Part shown: piece after piece, positions 23,066 to 32,894 of the stretch | Numbering within the stretch: the stretch's first letter is position 1 | Layout of the letters: each line of letters starts with the position of its first letter | NCBI GenBank assembly: GCA_028622995.1 | Contig: JAJQJQ010000104.1 | Span: 1 to 64,000 of the forward strand | DNA: 64,000 bases | Source of the DNA: Panagrolaimus kolymaensis | Taxonomy: Eukaryota > Nematoda > Chromadorea > Rhabditida > Panagrolaimidae | Direction of reading: 5' to 3' | Made by a program: the position numbers and the translations under genes | The notes under the pieces: model-generated | The model's database searches: none | What the model was told of the DNA's origin: nothing | Seen by the model: the letters and a program-made list of their open reading frames with translations, nothing else

Positions 23066-24271
23066 ATGGCATCTTCATCGTCGTCAACATCAGCCAAACC
23101 AATACATGGTTTTCGTTTTGCTGAATTAAATCTTAGGCATCAAGGTAATGCAAAGAATACAACTGATTTAGTTTCAAGAGCTATTCGAATGGGATATGAT
23201 GCTGTTGCAATAAATATTGATGTTGGTGATCCATTCGTGGATAAAATTCAACAAACTCTTGAAGTAAGTTTGTTTCTTTACATATTTTTAATATATAAGG
23301 ACATTTTTCAGACTGATGAAGTGGTGCCAAAAAAGAAAAGGAAGCAACAAAAAAGAGCTACAAATGAAAGTGAACTCGATATTTTTCCAATGCCATTCAA
23401 AGTTGATGTATCAAAGCTGAATCAAGTGGATTTGAAAAGATTGGAATCTGAAGGAAAAGTGTTTCGTCAATTTAGGTAAAAATATTAGAAAGATGCTTCT
23501 TTACCTTTTATGTATGCCTTCAATTTCAGCCGAGTAACTTTGACGCTTTCTGACACCACTGCAGTTTACAAAATGATGAATCACCCAAAAATCAAACTTT
23601 TTGATCTCGTCGCTATTCGAATTTCTGATCCTGATTATCTTACAACTCTGGCTAGAAAAGGTGATACTGTTGATATCGTTACATTTGATCCATGTGATTC
23701 ACAAAAACAAAGTTGGATGTTCGCACCAAAACAAATTCAAGCTGTTTCTGCTGAAGGTATCGCTTTTGAACTCATTTATGGTGATGCTTTAAATGATTCA
23801 GCTAACAGAAGAATGGTAAGAATTCATGCTTATTAGATTATGGTGTAATAAGAGATGCAATTTTAGTTTCTATCAAACAGTCGAATAATTATGGAAAATA
23901 CTCGTCAAGGACAAAATGTTTTTCTTTCAAGTGGTGCTACAGATATTATTCAAATTCGTGGACCTTATGATGTTGCAAATATGTCCTGTTTAATGGGATT
24001 AAATTCATTCAAAGGAATTCATCTTGTTAGTAATACTCCAAAAAATATTTTACTTCGAAGTCAAGCTAGAAATTATACGATTAAAGGTGCCATCAATGTT
24101 GCTGATCTCAACCATGTTCCTCATCGAGATAAGACTTCTGCAGAAGCTTTGAAAGAATTGTTAAAAGTTGAAGAATTTAGAAATCAAGCAGAAAATGGTA
24201 ATGAGAAGGACAAAATAAAGAAACAAGCTGATAAAGAAGAAGAAGAAGAAGTGAAAATGGAAACGGAGTAA
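23066..24271 (+). CDS. RPP30: Ribonuclease P protein subunit p30
   Basis: Exons 23066-23263, 23312-23475, 23530-23815 and 23867-24271 give 350 residues. The protein has the RNase P p30 TIM-barrel layout: FAELNLRH near the N-terminus, RAIRMGYDAVAIN, then RVTLTLSD, KLFDLVAIRISD, VDIVTFD, a core FELIYGDALND, RRMFLSNSRIIMENTRQGQNVFLSSGA, and RGPYDVANMSCLMGL. The C-terminal tail is charged (Lys/Glu-rich), as in many eukaryotic p30 proteins. It is a nuclear subunit of RNase P and RNase MRP, which cleave the 5' leaders of tRNA precursors and process rRNA. Poly(A) signal AATAAA at 24323-24328, only about 110 nt before the leader acceptor of the next gene. Confidence 0.93.
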
Positions 24272-24424
24272 AGTTTGATGTTGTTATGTTATTTTTGTTG
24301 AGTTTGAAATATGTTTTGTTTTAATAAAAAAATGGTTTATATTGTTTCTCCATGATTTTGTTAAAAGGTACAAACCTAAATTCTATCTTTTTACACGTTT
24401 TTTTTGTTACTCTTTTAAACATAC

Positions 24425-24442
24425 TTTTCCATTTTTTAGGCT
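24425..24442 (+). promoter_or_regulatory. Probable operon-type (SL2-like) trans-splice acceptor
   Basis: CCATTTTTTAG ends at 24439, three bases before the next ATG and about 110 nt after the RPP30 poly(A) signal. In nematode operons the downstream gene begins roughly 100 nt after the upstream cleavage site, so the spacing fits an operon. Which leader is used cannot be told from the sequence. Confidence 0.6.
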
Positions 24443-25906
24443 ATGATAAAACTTGATTCAATTTTTTACCATTGGTATTATCGTTTGCGAAAAGCTCTTC
24501 CATTTAATATGAAGGTGATCCCTCATCCAATAACATGGAGTAAGTTGTTATAAGAATTAAAGGTTTTTTCATAACATGTTATTATTTCAGGAGAACCTCG
24601 AATGACACTACCATCTAAATTTTTCCTTGGTGAATTAAATGAAGAAGAAAGCAAGAAGATTAACAAACTTATGAAAGAAGCAGAAGTATGTGTGTTTGTT
24701 TTTCTTTCATTCTTCTTTTAGTACTTTCATATTTTTAGTTGATATCAAGAATATACAATGCTTTTCCTAAAAATCTTACTGATAAACATTGGGAAAAATT
24801 GCTGGAATTAAAATATAGGAAAGATCGATTGGAGTATTTGAAGTTCATAAAGAAAAATGAAATGAAAGGTGAAAGAGATCGAAAGATGAAAGAACGCAAA
24901 CAACCAAAAATGGGAAGTACGTATGATGATTCAATTGAAAAACCTATGCTTTTGAATCCACATCATGAAAAATTAGGTGAGCAACTCATACATAAATAAT
25001 TAGGTTATCTGAAATTTTTAAACACATGCGTTTCAGAACGATGGAAAGAACAAATTGAATCAATGAAATTTTATAATGCTTTACAACTCCAAGAACTTCC
25101 GAAGATAGCTGTTGATTGCCGCTTTATTCCTTATTTATCTCATCGAGCTCAAAATTTGACTTCAATACAATTAGCTTATATGGTCGCAGATAATCGAAGA
25201 GAATTAATTCCATGGCCGCTTTATTTTGTTAATTTTGATACAACAAACAAGGTTATAAAAGAATGTAAACGAAAGTAAGTATGGTATTTTTTTAAACACA
25301 CATGTTAAAAATTGATAATTTTCAGGCATTTACAAGCATTGGATAATGAAAGAAAGCTCATGGCAATTGCAACAGAAAAAAATTATACAGAAATCTTTGA
25401 TCCTAAAAAAATCATTTATTTGAGTCCTGATGCTGAAGAAGCTTTGACCAAAGTTGAATCGGATAAAACTTATATCATTGGTGGAATAGTTGATCGAATT
25501 GCTGAAAGAAATATTCCTCGATATGCTTCTCTTGAAATGTCACAAGTTGATGGAATTCAATCTTATCGTCTTCCATTAAATGAATATGTTAAATGGGAAG
25601 CTGGAACTCAATTTTTAACTTTAACAACTGTAATGAAAATGCTCAAAATGACTTTTGAAAATGGTAATAATTGGAAAGAAACTATGGGAAGGTAAGATCC
25701 TTGAATGTGATTTTGATCGATAGAAATTCATTGCATTTTTCAGATTAGTTCCAAAACGATATGTTACACCTCCAGATGAAAAAAACCCAGCTGCTCAACA
25801 TGTTCCCGAAATGATACATCGATATAATTTAGAAATCTATAGAATTCTTGAAGAACATTTAGGAAAAGAAGAAAAAAGAGTTTTTAAGAAATTCAAAGCT
25901 GCTTAA
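24443..25906 (+). CDS. TRMT10C: tRNA methyltransferase 10 homolog C (mitochondrial RNase P protein 1)
   Basis: Exons 24443-24539, 24591-24685, 24739-24976, 25037-25274, 25326-25691 and 25744-25906 give 398 residues. The C-terminal half carries the TRM10-type SPOUT methyltransferase domain: IIYLSPDAEEAL, the signature YIIGGIVDRIAER, SYRLPLNEYVKW, LTLTTVMKMLKM and NWKETM. The long N-terminal half with a Lys/Glu-rich helical linker, and a basic, aromatic first ~30 residues, matches the mitochondrial TRMT10C/MRPP1 type rather than the cytosolic TRMT10A/B. MRPP1 methylates purine 9 of mitochondrial tRNAs and is a subunit of the protein-only mitochondrial RNase P. The first residues could form the import signal, although it is not a textbook one. 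It starts 171 nt after the RPP30 stop. Poly(A) signal at 25965-25970. Confidence 0.9.
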
Positions 25907-26179
25907 TTGTTAGTTACTCTTTTTGTTGATTTATTTTTGTTGTTGTTTCTTGATTTTGATTAGGAATAAATGCTAAAAGAAAAATTTTGTAAAGCAATTG
26001 TTGCATTTCCAAAAAATGAAGTTCAAACAAAAAAAATTTGAATTTTGTTTCGCGAAGAAAATAAATCAGCCTAAGCTTACGGTAATGAGGCATGGGAAAA
26101 GCCTAAAATTTGCATAGTTTGATGGATTATATAAAAGTCAAATGTTTCAATCAAAAATCTTCACATTCGCTTCGGCTTG

Positions 26180-26268
26180 AATTTGCAGTAAACACGTTTT
26201 TCAAAAACGTTTACAACAAGGCTAAAGCTACGGCTAATTCGGCATCGCCTTCTGTTTCACCACCTGAA
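26180..26268 (+). other. Leader exon or alternative N-terminus of the phosphatase gene
   Basis: An acceptor TTTGCAG ends at 26187. The frame of the phosphatase is open from there (FFKNVYNKAKATANSASPSVSPPE) down to the first ATG at 26269. Either this is a 5' UTR behind a trans-splice site, or it is coding and an upstream exon with its own ATG is missing. I chose the ATG at 26269. Confidence 0.4.
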
Positions 26269-27853
26269 ATGAAAAAGAAAACGTAAGTTTATTTTTTGTT
26301 TATATCTTTTTTGTGATACATGTTTAATCATATTATTTTTTTAGGCAACGAACTCGTCGAAGTGGTGGTGGAAAAACTAAAGACGATGAAGAAAAACAGC
26401 CTGCTCCAAAACAACAACAACCACCGTCACCAAAGAAGAAACAACAAAATCAAGCTTCTATTCAACAAGAACCTGATTCAAACGCAACAACCGCAGCTTT
26501 ACCTGTTTCATCTTCACCTGTCAAACCTGCCGCTTCTCCACTTCCTGTAGCTAAAAGTGCTTCCAACGCTCGAGCTGAAGTAGTTAAATGGGCAACTCGA
26601 GCTCTTGAAAAGGGAATAAATGGCCTACGTGAAGAATTCATGGAATTGAGAAAATATGTGCCACCTACAATGGAAATAAATGCATTCAATGCTAATTGGG
26701 AAGCTGGTCGAAATCGTTACAAGGATGTTCCGTGTATGTTTCTTTTGTTCTGACTTCATAATGATTACTAACTTAAGCTATTTTAGGCCAGGATAAATAT
26801 CGTGTTGTTCTAAAATGGCCTGGTGGTGCACACGACTACATTCATGCAAAGTAAGTTTGTGTTTTTGGTCTTTAGCCTTTACTTTGTGCGCTCATTATGG
26901 CCTCATTGTAAATCATAAAATGGCTATAATATAGTTGATGATTAACAAAACCTCTAACAACCTTGTTTTTCAGTTACGTCGCAACTCCAATAAGTGAAAA
27001 ACGATTTATCTGCACTCAAGGCCCTTTGGACACCACGGTAATCGACTTTTGGCATATGGTAATCCAAGAAGAAACAGAAACCTGTATCATGCTTTGCAAC
27101 ATCAAAGAAAAAGGTGTCGATAAATGTGCCCAATATTGGCCATTGGATGAAAAAGAAGTGAAATTATATGGTGATGTTGAAGTAACAAATGTTGGAATTC
27201 GAGCTTTGAACGCTGATGAACCGAATATTAAGCTGTCAATTTTGAATGTAAAATGGAAGAAAGATGGTAGAGAAAAAACAAGAGAAGTTCGTCATTATCA
27301 AGTAAGAAATTTTTTTCTTCATTATCCATTCATTTTCTGATCTTATCATTTACTCGTTTTAGTGGATGGATTGGCCTGATCGTGGTGTACCTCCATGCCG
27401 TCTCACTGCTATGGTTCTTCTTTCATATGTTCGTGGAACTAAAAAACCCATCGTTGTTCATTGTTCAGCTGGTATTGGTCGAACTGGATCTGTATGTTTC
27501 ATCTTTTTTGTTTCAAACTATCAACTAACGACAACCATGAAATTTTAGATCGTGGCAATTGAATTTATTCTGGAGCGTCTTCAATCTGGTATTGCTTGTG
27601 AAGCTATGGATGAAATACTCAAAGAACTTCGCAGTCAAAGGCCATACTCGATTCAAACTGATCTCGTATGTTTTTTAACTCATTTCTTCTTAACATTTTG
27701 TTAATCGTCATGTTTATTTTTTAGCAATATCTATATGTTCATCGTGTGATGCTATTTTATTTCTTTGAAAAACACAAAGTTGCTGTCTCAGCTGATGATC
27801 TCCTGGTCAAATATAGGAAGTTCGTCGAAGATTATGATAAAGCTACAGCTTAA
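26269..27853 (+). CDS. Non-receptor protein tyrosine phosphatase, nematode type
   Basis: Exons 26269-26282, 26345-26733, 26787-26850, 26974-27301, 27363-27491, 27549-27665 and 27725-27853 give 389 residues. The N-terminal ~100 residues are Lys/Gln/Pro-rich and disordered ([15 protein letters not shown]...). A classical PTP domain follows with all working parts: the NRYKDV phosphotyrosine loop, [28 protein letters not shown], the WPD loop WMDWPDRG, the P-loop [11 protein letters not shown] with the catalytic Cys near residue 299, and the Q-loop SIQTDLQY. It should therefore be active. The layout (basic tail plus a single PTP domain, no membrane segment) resembles the large nematode-specific PTP families, many of them male- or sperm-biased in Caenorhabditis; that role is only a possibility here. 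It follows TRMT10C by 362 nt on the same strand. Confidence 0.93.
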
Positions 27854-28292
27854 TTCCTTCTCTAAACTTCCATTGATATTGTAAACTTATTTCTGACTAT
27901 TATGTTTATAATTTTCTTGTATGTAATTAAATGGAGATTGCTTTGATCAATAAATTTAGTATTTTTTCATTTTTTTTGGTTGACTTTGAATTAGGGATTT
28001 TACTTTTACATACTTATAAAAAAGGCAGAAAGAAGAGGCAAGAATTGTGTTGCATTTTGTTCGTGATCCTATTTTGAATTTTGATTTGCAGAAACAAAAT
28101 CATTGATCAATTGAAATTGTTCATGATTGATTTTATTTGTACCATAATAAACTTGATCATAACTTGTCAAAACAATTTATGTGTCAATGTTGTCTCTTGT
28201 TTATGGTTTCAAACTACAAATTTTTGCTATAAAAAGAGAATTGAATTTGCAAATATTTTTTTCAATAATTTTTTATTTGGTTGTGTTGTTAG
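27854..28292. other. Intergenic stretch between phosphatase and MITE
   Basis: Includes the phosphatase 3' end (AATAAATTTAG near 27950). I looked for the missing N-terminal half of the dehydrogenase (Rossmann TGxxxGxG motif) here and found none. Confidence 0.5.
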
Positions 28293-29143
28293 TAGGGTTG
28301 TTAAATTTACCGGTAAATCGAAAATCGGTAAATTTACCGGTAAATTTACCGGTAAATCGGTAAATCGGTAAATCTACCAAAAATCCAAAAAACATCCATG
28401 CTTTTTTGGATTTTTGGTTTAAAAATCAAAACAAGAGTATTTTATTTATTTTACTATCAATTTTCTTAAAGCAAATGCGAGAAAGTTATAAAATTAGGAG
28501 AGAAGTTAAACTTTTAGTAAAAAACAATGGTTTTTTAAGAGTGAATGAAATGACAATTAATTATGGAATTCACTTTGTCCGTCAGCTGTTTCATCAGAAG
28601 AGACGACCATTGCTACTGTGCAGGGATGAGCGACATCGACATTTTTTTATATAAAAAGAGGGTGAAAAAAATTTTTGAATGTAATTCTGCTTTTTTAAAT
28701 TAGAAAAGTGTTTCTGATATGGGATAGTAAAGGAAAATAGTTCCAAAAAGTCTTTAACAATGGAATTCTTAACAAATTATAACAATTTTTAAAGAATTTT
28801 GGCAAAAAAAAGTTCTTATGTTGATCCGAAAAACTCGACATCGACATATCGACATGTCAATGTCGAAAAAATCGTCGACATGTCGATGTCGCGCATTCCT
28901 GATGCACATTTTTTAATATATTTTTTATGCTTCAAAAGCTAAAGACAGACGACTTTTTCAACCATTATTTGAAATTTTTCAAAAAAAAGACAAAATTACC
29001 ACTGTAGAAAGGCGATTTTTTGAATGGTAAATTTACCGATTTACCGATTTACAAAAGCGGTTTTTTGAGCGGTAAATTTACCAGTAAATTAACCGGTAAA
29101 TTTACCGGTAAATTACCGGTAAATTTACCGAGGCGCAACCCTA
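28293..29143. mobile_element. hAT-like MITE with TAGGGTTG ends and GGTAAATTTACC palindromes
   Basis: The element is 851 bp with inverted ends TAGGGTTG / CAACCCTA. Clusters of the palindromic word GGTAAATTTACC lie just inside both ends (28305-28375 and 29025-29130). The design matches that of the element at 11899-12409. The 8 bp on each side (GTTGTTAG and ATTGCTCC) agree at only about half of positions, so the target duplication is decayed or the ends have been altered. No transposase. It sits directly upstream of the first surviving exon of the dehydrogenase remnant. Confidence 0.72.
28621..28901. mobile_element. Nested inverted-repeat element (GCGACATCGACAT ends)
   Basis: Inside the MITE, 28621-28642 and 28880-28901 form inverted ends of the type CAGGRATGMGCGACATCGACAT. 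Further copies of the word CGACATGTCGA lie at 28840-28890. This looks like a 281-bp element inserted into the larger MITE. I find no clear target duplication, so the boundaries are tentative. Confidence 0.5.
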
Positions 29144-29312
29144 ATTGCTCCACTTGAAGAAAACAAAAGGAAATATTATTAATGTTTCAAGCATTGCAGC
29201 ACTTATGACTCCGGTAAGAATTGAATAAATTAAGTTAGTTTAGGGTAGCGTAAAAACCTTCCGACATTTGCTTCTTTTCTTTTCATTTTTCTATTGAGTA
29301 TTAAAACAATTC

Positions 29313-30881
29313 CAGTGGCCATTCTCATAAAAAAAGTTCATGAACTTTTTAAAAAAGTATTGACCTTTTCGTTTCAATACCAAAGGTGAATACTTTTTTT
29401 GGGTAAACATCACTTGCTATAATTTGAAGCCACACTTACTATAATCGAGTGAAATTTTCACTCGATTGGCGAAATGTTTTTAAAACCAAACGAGTGGATT
29501 TTTATTAATTTTGAAAAATCGAGTGAATTTTTTTTATACAGTAATTTCAAATTACTAATTTGATTTATCAATGAAACTGCTAAATAATTTTTTTTAACTT
29601 TCAATATTACAATATTTTTATATTATTATTAAACAATGCATATCTTTAATTTACATGTCTGATCTCCGGGCCTTCATAAAAAATCTTTCTTAAAAAAGTA
29701 TTTTTGTTAGTTAAAACTCCATCGCCCATTAATGGTTGACTAATTAGTGAATTAACATTCAACAATGAAGCAGCTGCTGCAAAATCACACAATTTTATCT
29801 ATAATTCAATTCATGCTGGCTGATTTGGCGTTCTTTTTATTTATTGATTCTTCTTTGCGATTTTCGGAACCTAGAAGGTTTCCATATTTGGGGGACTTGT
29901 ACTGTATGTATCATCAACTACTTATACCTCTGCATTTGTAATTGCATTTAATGCTAAATTTTAAGAAAAAGCCATGTAATGTTTTTCTTGATAAAGCAGC
30001 CTGTCACAGCCTTGAAATAATCTTTATGAACTTCATGTCCATCGCAGGTTTGGATTTTGGAAGTGAATTTTCATAAATTCTCTGAAGAGGTTGTCGAGCA
30101 ACTGAGTAACGAGGAAAAGATACGTTAAAAATAAATAATTGGAAATCACAAGTTCAACGACTATTCGCTCCAAGCTCGTATCATATTCTTCCAGGCCACT
30201 ATGAATTCCACAAACAGTCAGAACGTTTTATCGAAAAAATCAAACATGGTTCTTTGAATATATTATTATGAACATCTAAAGGTTTACATCCTTCCATAAG
30301 AATCTTTCTAATTTTATGGTCAAGCCCGCAATGCAACATATTGTTTTTGATTTAGTTGAGCTTTGCACCCATGAAGATAAACTTCGTCGACATAAAAGGA
30401 AGCGCTTCATTGGTCCTTTACTCGACTTAGTATTTCAAGAAAATCAAGATCAAGATCTTCAAGTTTAAAATAACTCCCAAAAACAAAATTCTTTACTTTG
30501 TATAAGGTTTACTTTTGAAATTCGAATAGTTATATATAAATAAATAAAATAAAAACTTTTTGTAATGATAACCATTACTAGCTTAGAAAGCAAAAATTTA
30601 ATATAAATGCTTTAAAATTCTTCGTTTAAAATAAAATAGTTATGCAAAAAATTCTTTAGATTTTTTAACCAAAGCATAAAAATTTTTGAATTTCTTTTGT
30701 TAGCGTTCAAAATCATTTCGCCAATCGAGTGAAATTTTCACTCGATTATAGTAAGTGCTGTTTAGGATTATAGCAAGTGACGTCGCACCCTTTTTTTCTT
30801 TTGCAAAATCTCGGTCTTGAAACGAAAAGGTCAATACTTTTTTAAAAAGTTCATGAACTTTTTTTATGAGAATGGCCACAG
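29313..30881. mobile_element. 1.56-kb TIR DNA transposon with 3-bp target duplication, no recognisable transposase
   Basis: The element spans 29316-30878, between CAG duplications at 29313-29315 and 30879-30881. Its ends are inverted repeats beginning TGGCCATTCTCAT, essentially perfect for about 60 bp and then imperfect to about 160 bp (29316-29476 against 30714-30878). The inner part of each end carries the word CGAGTGAAATTTTCACTCG, itself a palindrome. The superfamily is not recognised; a 3-bp duplication is compatible with PIF/Harbinger- or CACTA-like groups. The insertion hit the 3' splice site of a dehydrogenase intron, and the duplicated CAG regenerates the acceptor. Confidence 0.8.
29765..30468 (+). 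pseudogene. Decayed coding segments inside the TIR element
   Basis: Within the transposon several frames look like worn protein-coding sequence but are broken by stops. They are 29765-29930 (MKQLLQNHTILSII...), 30047-30127 (VWILEVNFHKFSEEVVEQL), 30141-30270 (NNWKSQVQRLFAPSS...) and 30318-30468 (MVKPAMQHIVFDLVELC...KRFIGPLLDLVF, TAA). I do not recognise them and see no transposase catalytic motif. They may be a captured host gene or the ruins of the transposase. Confidence 0.35.
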
Positions 30882-30944
30882 ATGAATAACCCAATGATGA
30901 CAGTTTACGCCGCGAGTAAAGCCGCACTTGATCGAATGACCCAA

Positions 30945-31017
30945 GTTGAAGCCAGTGTTGTAACGGCGGCGCCGCCAAATCAGCTGGCGGCGCCGCCGTT
31001 ACAACACTGGTTGAAGC
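30945..31017. mobile_element. 57-bp palindromic hAT-type MITE in an exon, 8-bp target duplication
   Basis: The element is 30953-31009, 57 bp. Two 25-bp arms starting CAGTGTTGTAACGG are perfect inverted repeats around a 7-bp loop. Flanks are a perfect 8-bp duplication GTTGAAGC at 30945-30952 and 31010-31017. The ends match those of the MITE at 20308-20697. This is about the smallest possible element: two ends and nothing else. It interrupts the dehydrogenase exon. Confidence 0.9.
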
Positions 31018-31358
31018 ACTTCGTTTAGCTCCATTTGGAATTCGAATAAACAACATCAATCCTGGACCTTTCACAACCAATATCGCTGCTCGAAATAATA
31101 TTCATATGAATGTATCACAAGAAGAGTTTGGAGTAAATAATTTCAATCATTAAAAATAGCTACTAATTAACCAAGTTTTAGGGCAAATTAATTTCAAAAA
31201 TAACTCCATTAGGTCGAAGTGGAGATCCAAAAGAACTGGATGCAGTATTTTTGCTTCTTGCCGATGAAGCCACAGGTTCATTCATTACAGGAGCATGTTG
31301 GGTAGTCGATGGTGGAATGTCGATAAGTGCTATAAATCCGATGGATTTGAAAATCTAA

Positions 31359-31739
31359 ACTTTCATTTAAAAAAAATATAAGTATGTAGTAAAAATATGA
31401 AAGAAATACAGTAACAATAAACTTGATTAAAGATAAGTGTTAATGAAAAAGAGAACATATCCATTACATAATTTATATTTGGAGGCAAGATTCATAAAAT
31501 GAAAACCAAAAACAGGCCTAAAAGAAGCGAGCATGATTTTAAAACTATAAAGCTGCCGCCAAAGTAGCTTGAATCCTGCAACGCATGGATCCTAATGTCG
31601 GAAGCATTTTGATCGAAGAAACTTTTTTTGTGTGTTGCATCGCTTTCTCTCTCTATTTTTTCATAGAACCACGCTTACATAAATACGTAATCAACTGAAA
31701 TCTTTGTATCAACAATCAAATATACGAGCTCTTTGGAAA
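31359..31739 (+). other. Intergenic stretch with likely leader acceptor
   Basis: No gene. TTTTTTCATAG ends at 31666 and may be the spliced-leader acceptor of the gene starting at 31740. Confidence 0.45.
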
Positions 31740-32211
31740 ATGGCGATAGCAAATGAAAATAATCCATTTAATTGGCCAAAACAAGCTTTACTTCGATTCT
31801 TCCATATCTTATCAAATCATAAAGAACGGCAAATTCGCGTTCATTTTCCTGAATTGTTTCTTGTTTCTTTACGTTTCAAAATGCTTAATGTTTCATCCAA
31901 TGAAGTAATCGTCAGTCCTGCTTATATTCATCCTGATGATTTGGAAAGATTTCGTAAAAGTCGAAAAACTGCTGGAACAACTCGTCATAAACTTGAAAGT
32001 TTTCGTACAAATTACGAGTTTGAAATCTTCAATGTAAGTTTCGTTTTTGATTTACTTTATTCATATTCGTTTACCTGTGGTTTTTCAGCTTCGTAAAATG
32101 ATACAACATTATTGGCCAAAAGCTTTAAAAGAAGATTTAGAATACTTGGAAGAGGTACCTCAACGAAAATCAAAGTCAAAATCTGGCAAGAAATCTAGGA
32201 GACCAAATTAA
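31740..32211 (+). CDS. Small basic protein of unknown function
   Basis: Exons 31740-32033 and 32089-32211 give 138 residues. I chose the ATG at 31740; the frame stays open upstream to 31704 but without another ATG. The protein starts MAIANENNPFNWPKQALLRFFHIL, is predicted mainly helical, is rich in Arg, Lys, Phe and His, and ends with a basic Lys/Ser/Arg tail (PQRKSKSKSGKKSRRPN) that could be a nuclear or nucleolar signal. No signal peptide or membrane segment. I recognise no family. Coding status is supported by an in-frame canonical 55-nt intron (GTAAGT...TTTTTCAG) and a spliced-leader-type acceptor upstream. Poly(A) signal AATAAAG near 32329. Confidence 0.72.
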
Positions 32212-32894
32212 GAAACAGAAAAAGCTGAAAAGGTTTCAAGTAAAATCAAAAAAAAAGAAAGAAATTATTCAAGCTTAATATGGTTAGAGTTCTTTGTATT
32301 GTTTCATTGTCTTTAATGTATTTACCAATAAAGTTTTTATAAATTGTTGTTTTGTATTGCGAATAACAATTGAACTTTTGGTTGGGGTTATTATGTTGTA
32401 CTGAAGAGATGGGAGTTCTTCATATTTTGTGATTATCTAGTTGGAGGTTGGATGGAGATAGGGTAATTGTATTTTTTGTTGTTTGTAATAATTAAAGGAG
32501 ATATTCCACTAAAACTATATAGTTGTTTTTGAATCTTTAACCACAAAATCTTATCATACGATAGTGATGATTTACTTTAGTGGTGGTGGTGTATCCTTTT
32601 AGCCATGAAAAAACACCTTTTATTTATTTTTCTGTCTCATACTTTTGTGTGTTTTTCTTTTTCATCTTTGAAATTGTTTATGCTTGGCCTCGACGCACTG
32701 TCACAATCAAAAAATTCTTATCGTTCGTTCTTCCTCCATGCTTCTGCTCATTTGAATCTTATCTGTCTTAGGTCAAATTTTTTAACGTCATTCCAAAAAC
32801 AGCCAAAAAAAGAGGAAGAAAGAAAAACACTTTTTGGCTTGAATTTTTTGCTGTTCTCTTATTTTTATTTTCTTTTTTGAGTAAATAAAAAAGT
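32212..32894. other. Intergenic stretch before the Rab gene
   Basis: 3' UTR of the preceding gene and AT-rich spacer. Open frames at 32580-32880 are low-complexity Phe/Ser translations and are not supported. Confidence 0.45.

Larger units (their letters stand above)
29144..31358 (+). pseudogene. Short-chain dehydrogenase/reductase remnant broken by transposons
   Basis: Surviving coding pieces are 29149-29213 (HLKKTKGNIINVSSIAALMTP), 30882-30952 (MNNPMMTVYAASKAALDRMTQVEA), 31018-31132 (LRLAPFGIRINNINPGPFTTNIAARN...) and 31182-31358 (GRSGDPKELDAVFLLLAD...FITGACWVVDGGMSI, stop at 31356). Together they are the C-terminal half of a classical SDR. The Ser of NVSS and the YxxSK pair of the active site are intact, as are the IRINxINPGP and GxxWVVDGG motifs. 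The N-terminal NAD(P)-binding half is missing upstream of the MITE at 28293-29143. A 1563-bp TIR element fills the intron at 29214-30881. A 57-bp palindrome splits the codon after QVE and, with its 8-bp duplication, adds 65 bases and shifts the frame into an early stop. The flanking codons are undamaged, so inactivation looks recent. Confidence 0.85.

Noticed and set aside
28081..28371. 96-codon frame ending in a KFTGKFTGK repeat
   Set aside because: The repeat is the GGTAAATTTACC palindrome of the MITE read as protein; the upstream part has no coding signature.
30700..31080. 126-codon minus-strand frame across the TIR element and dehydrogenase
   Set aside because: It is antisense to the SDR exon and runs through transposon ends; an accidental frame.
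32580..32880. Overlapping frames of 63 and 91 codons before the Rab gene
   Set aside because: Low-complexity Phe/Ser/Leu content and no splice or leader signals; probably upstream spacer.
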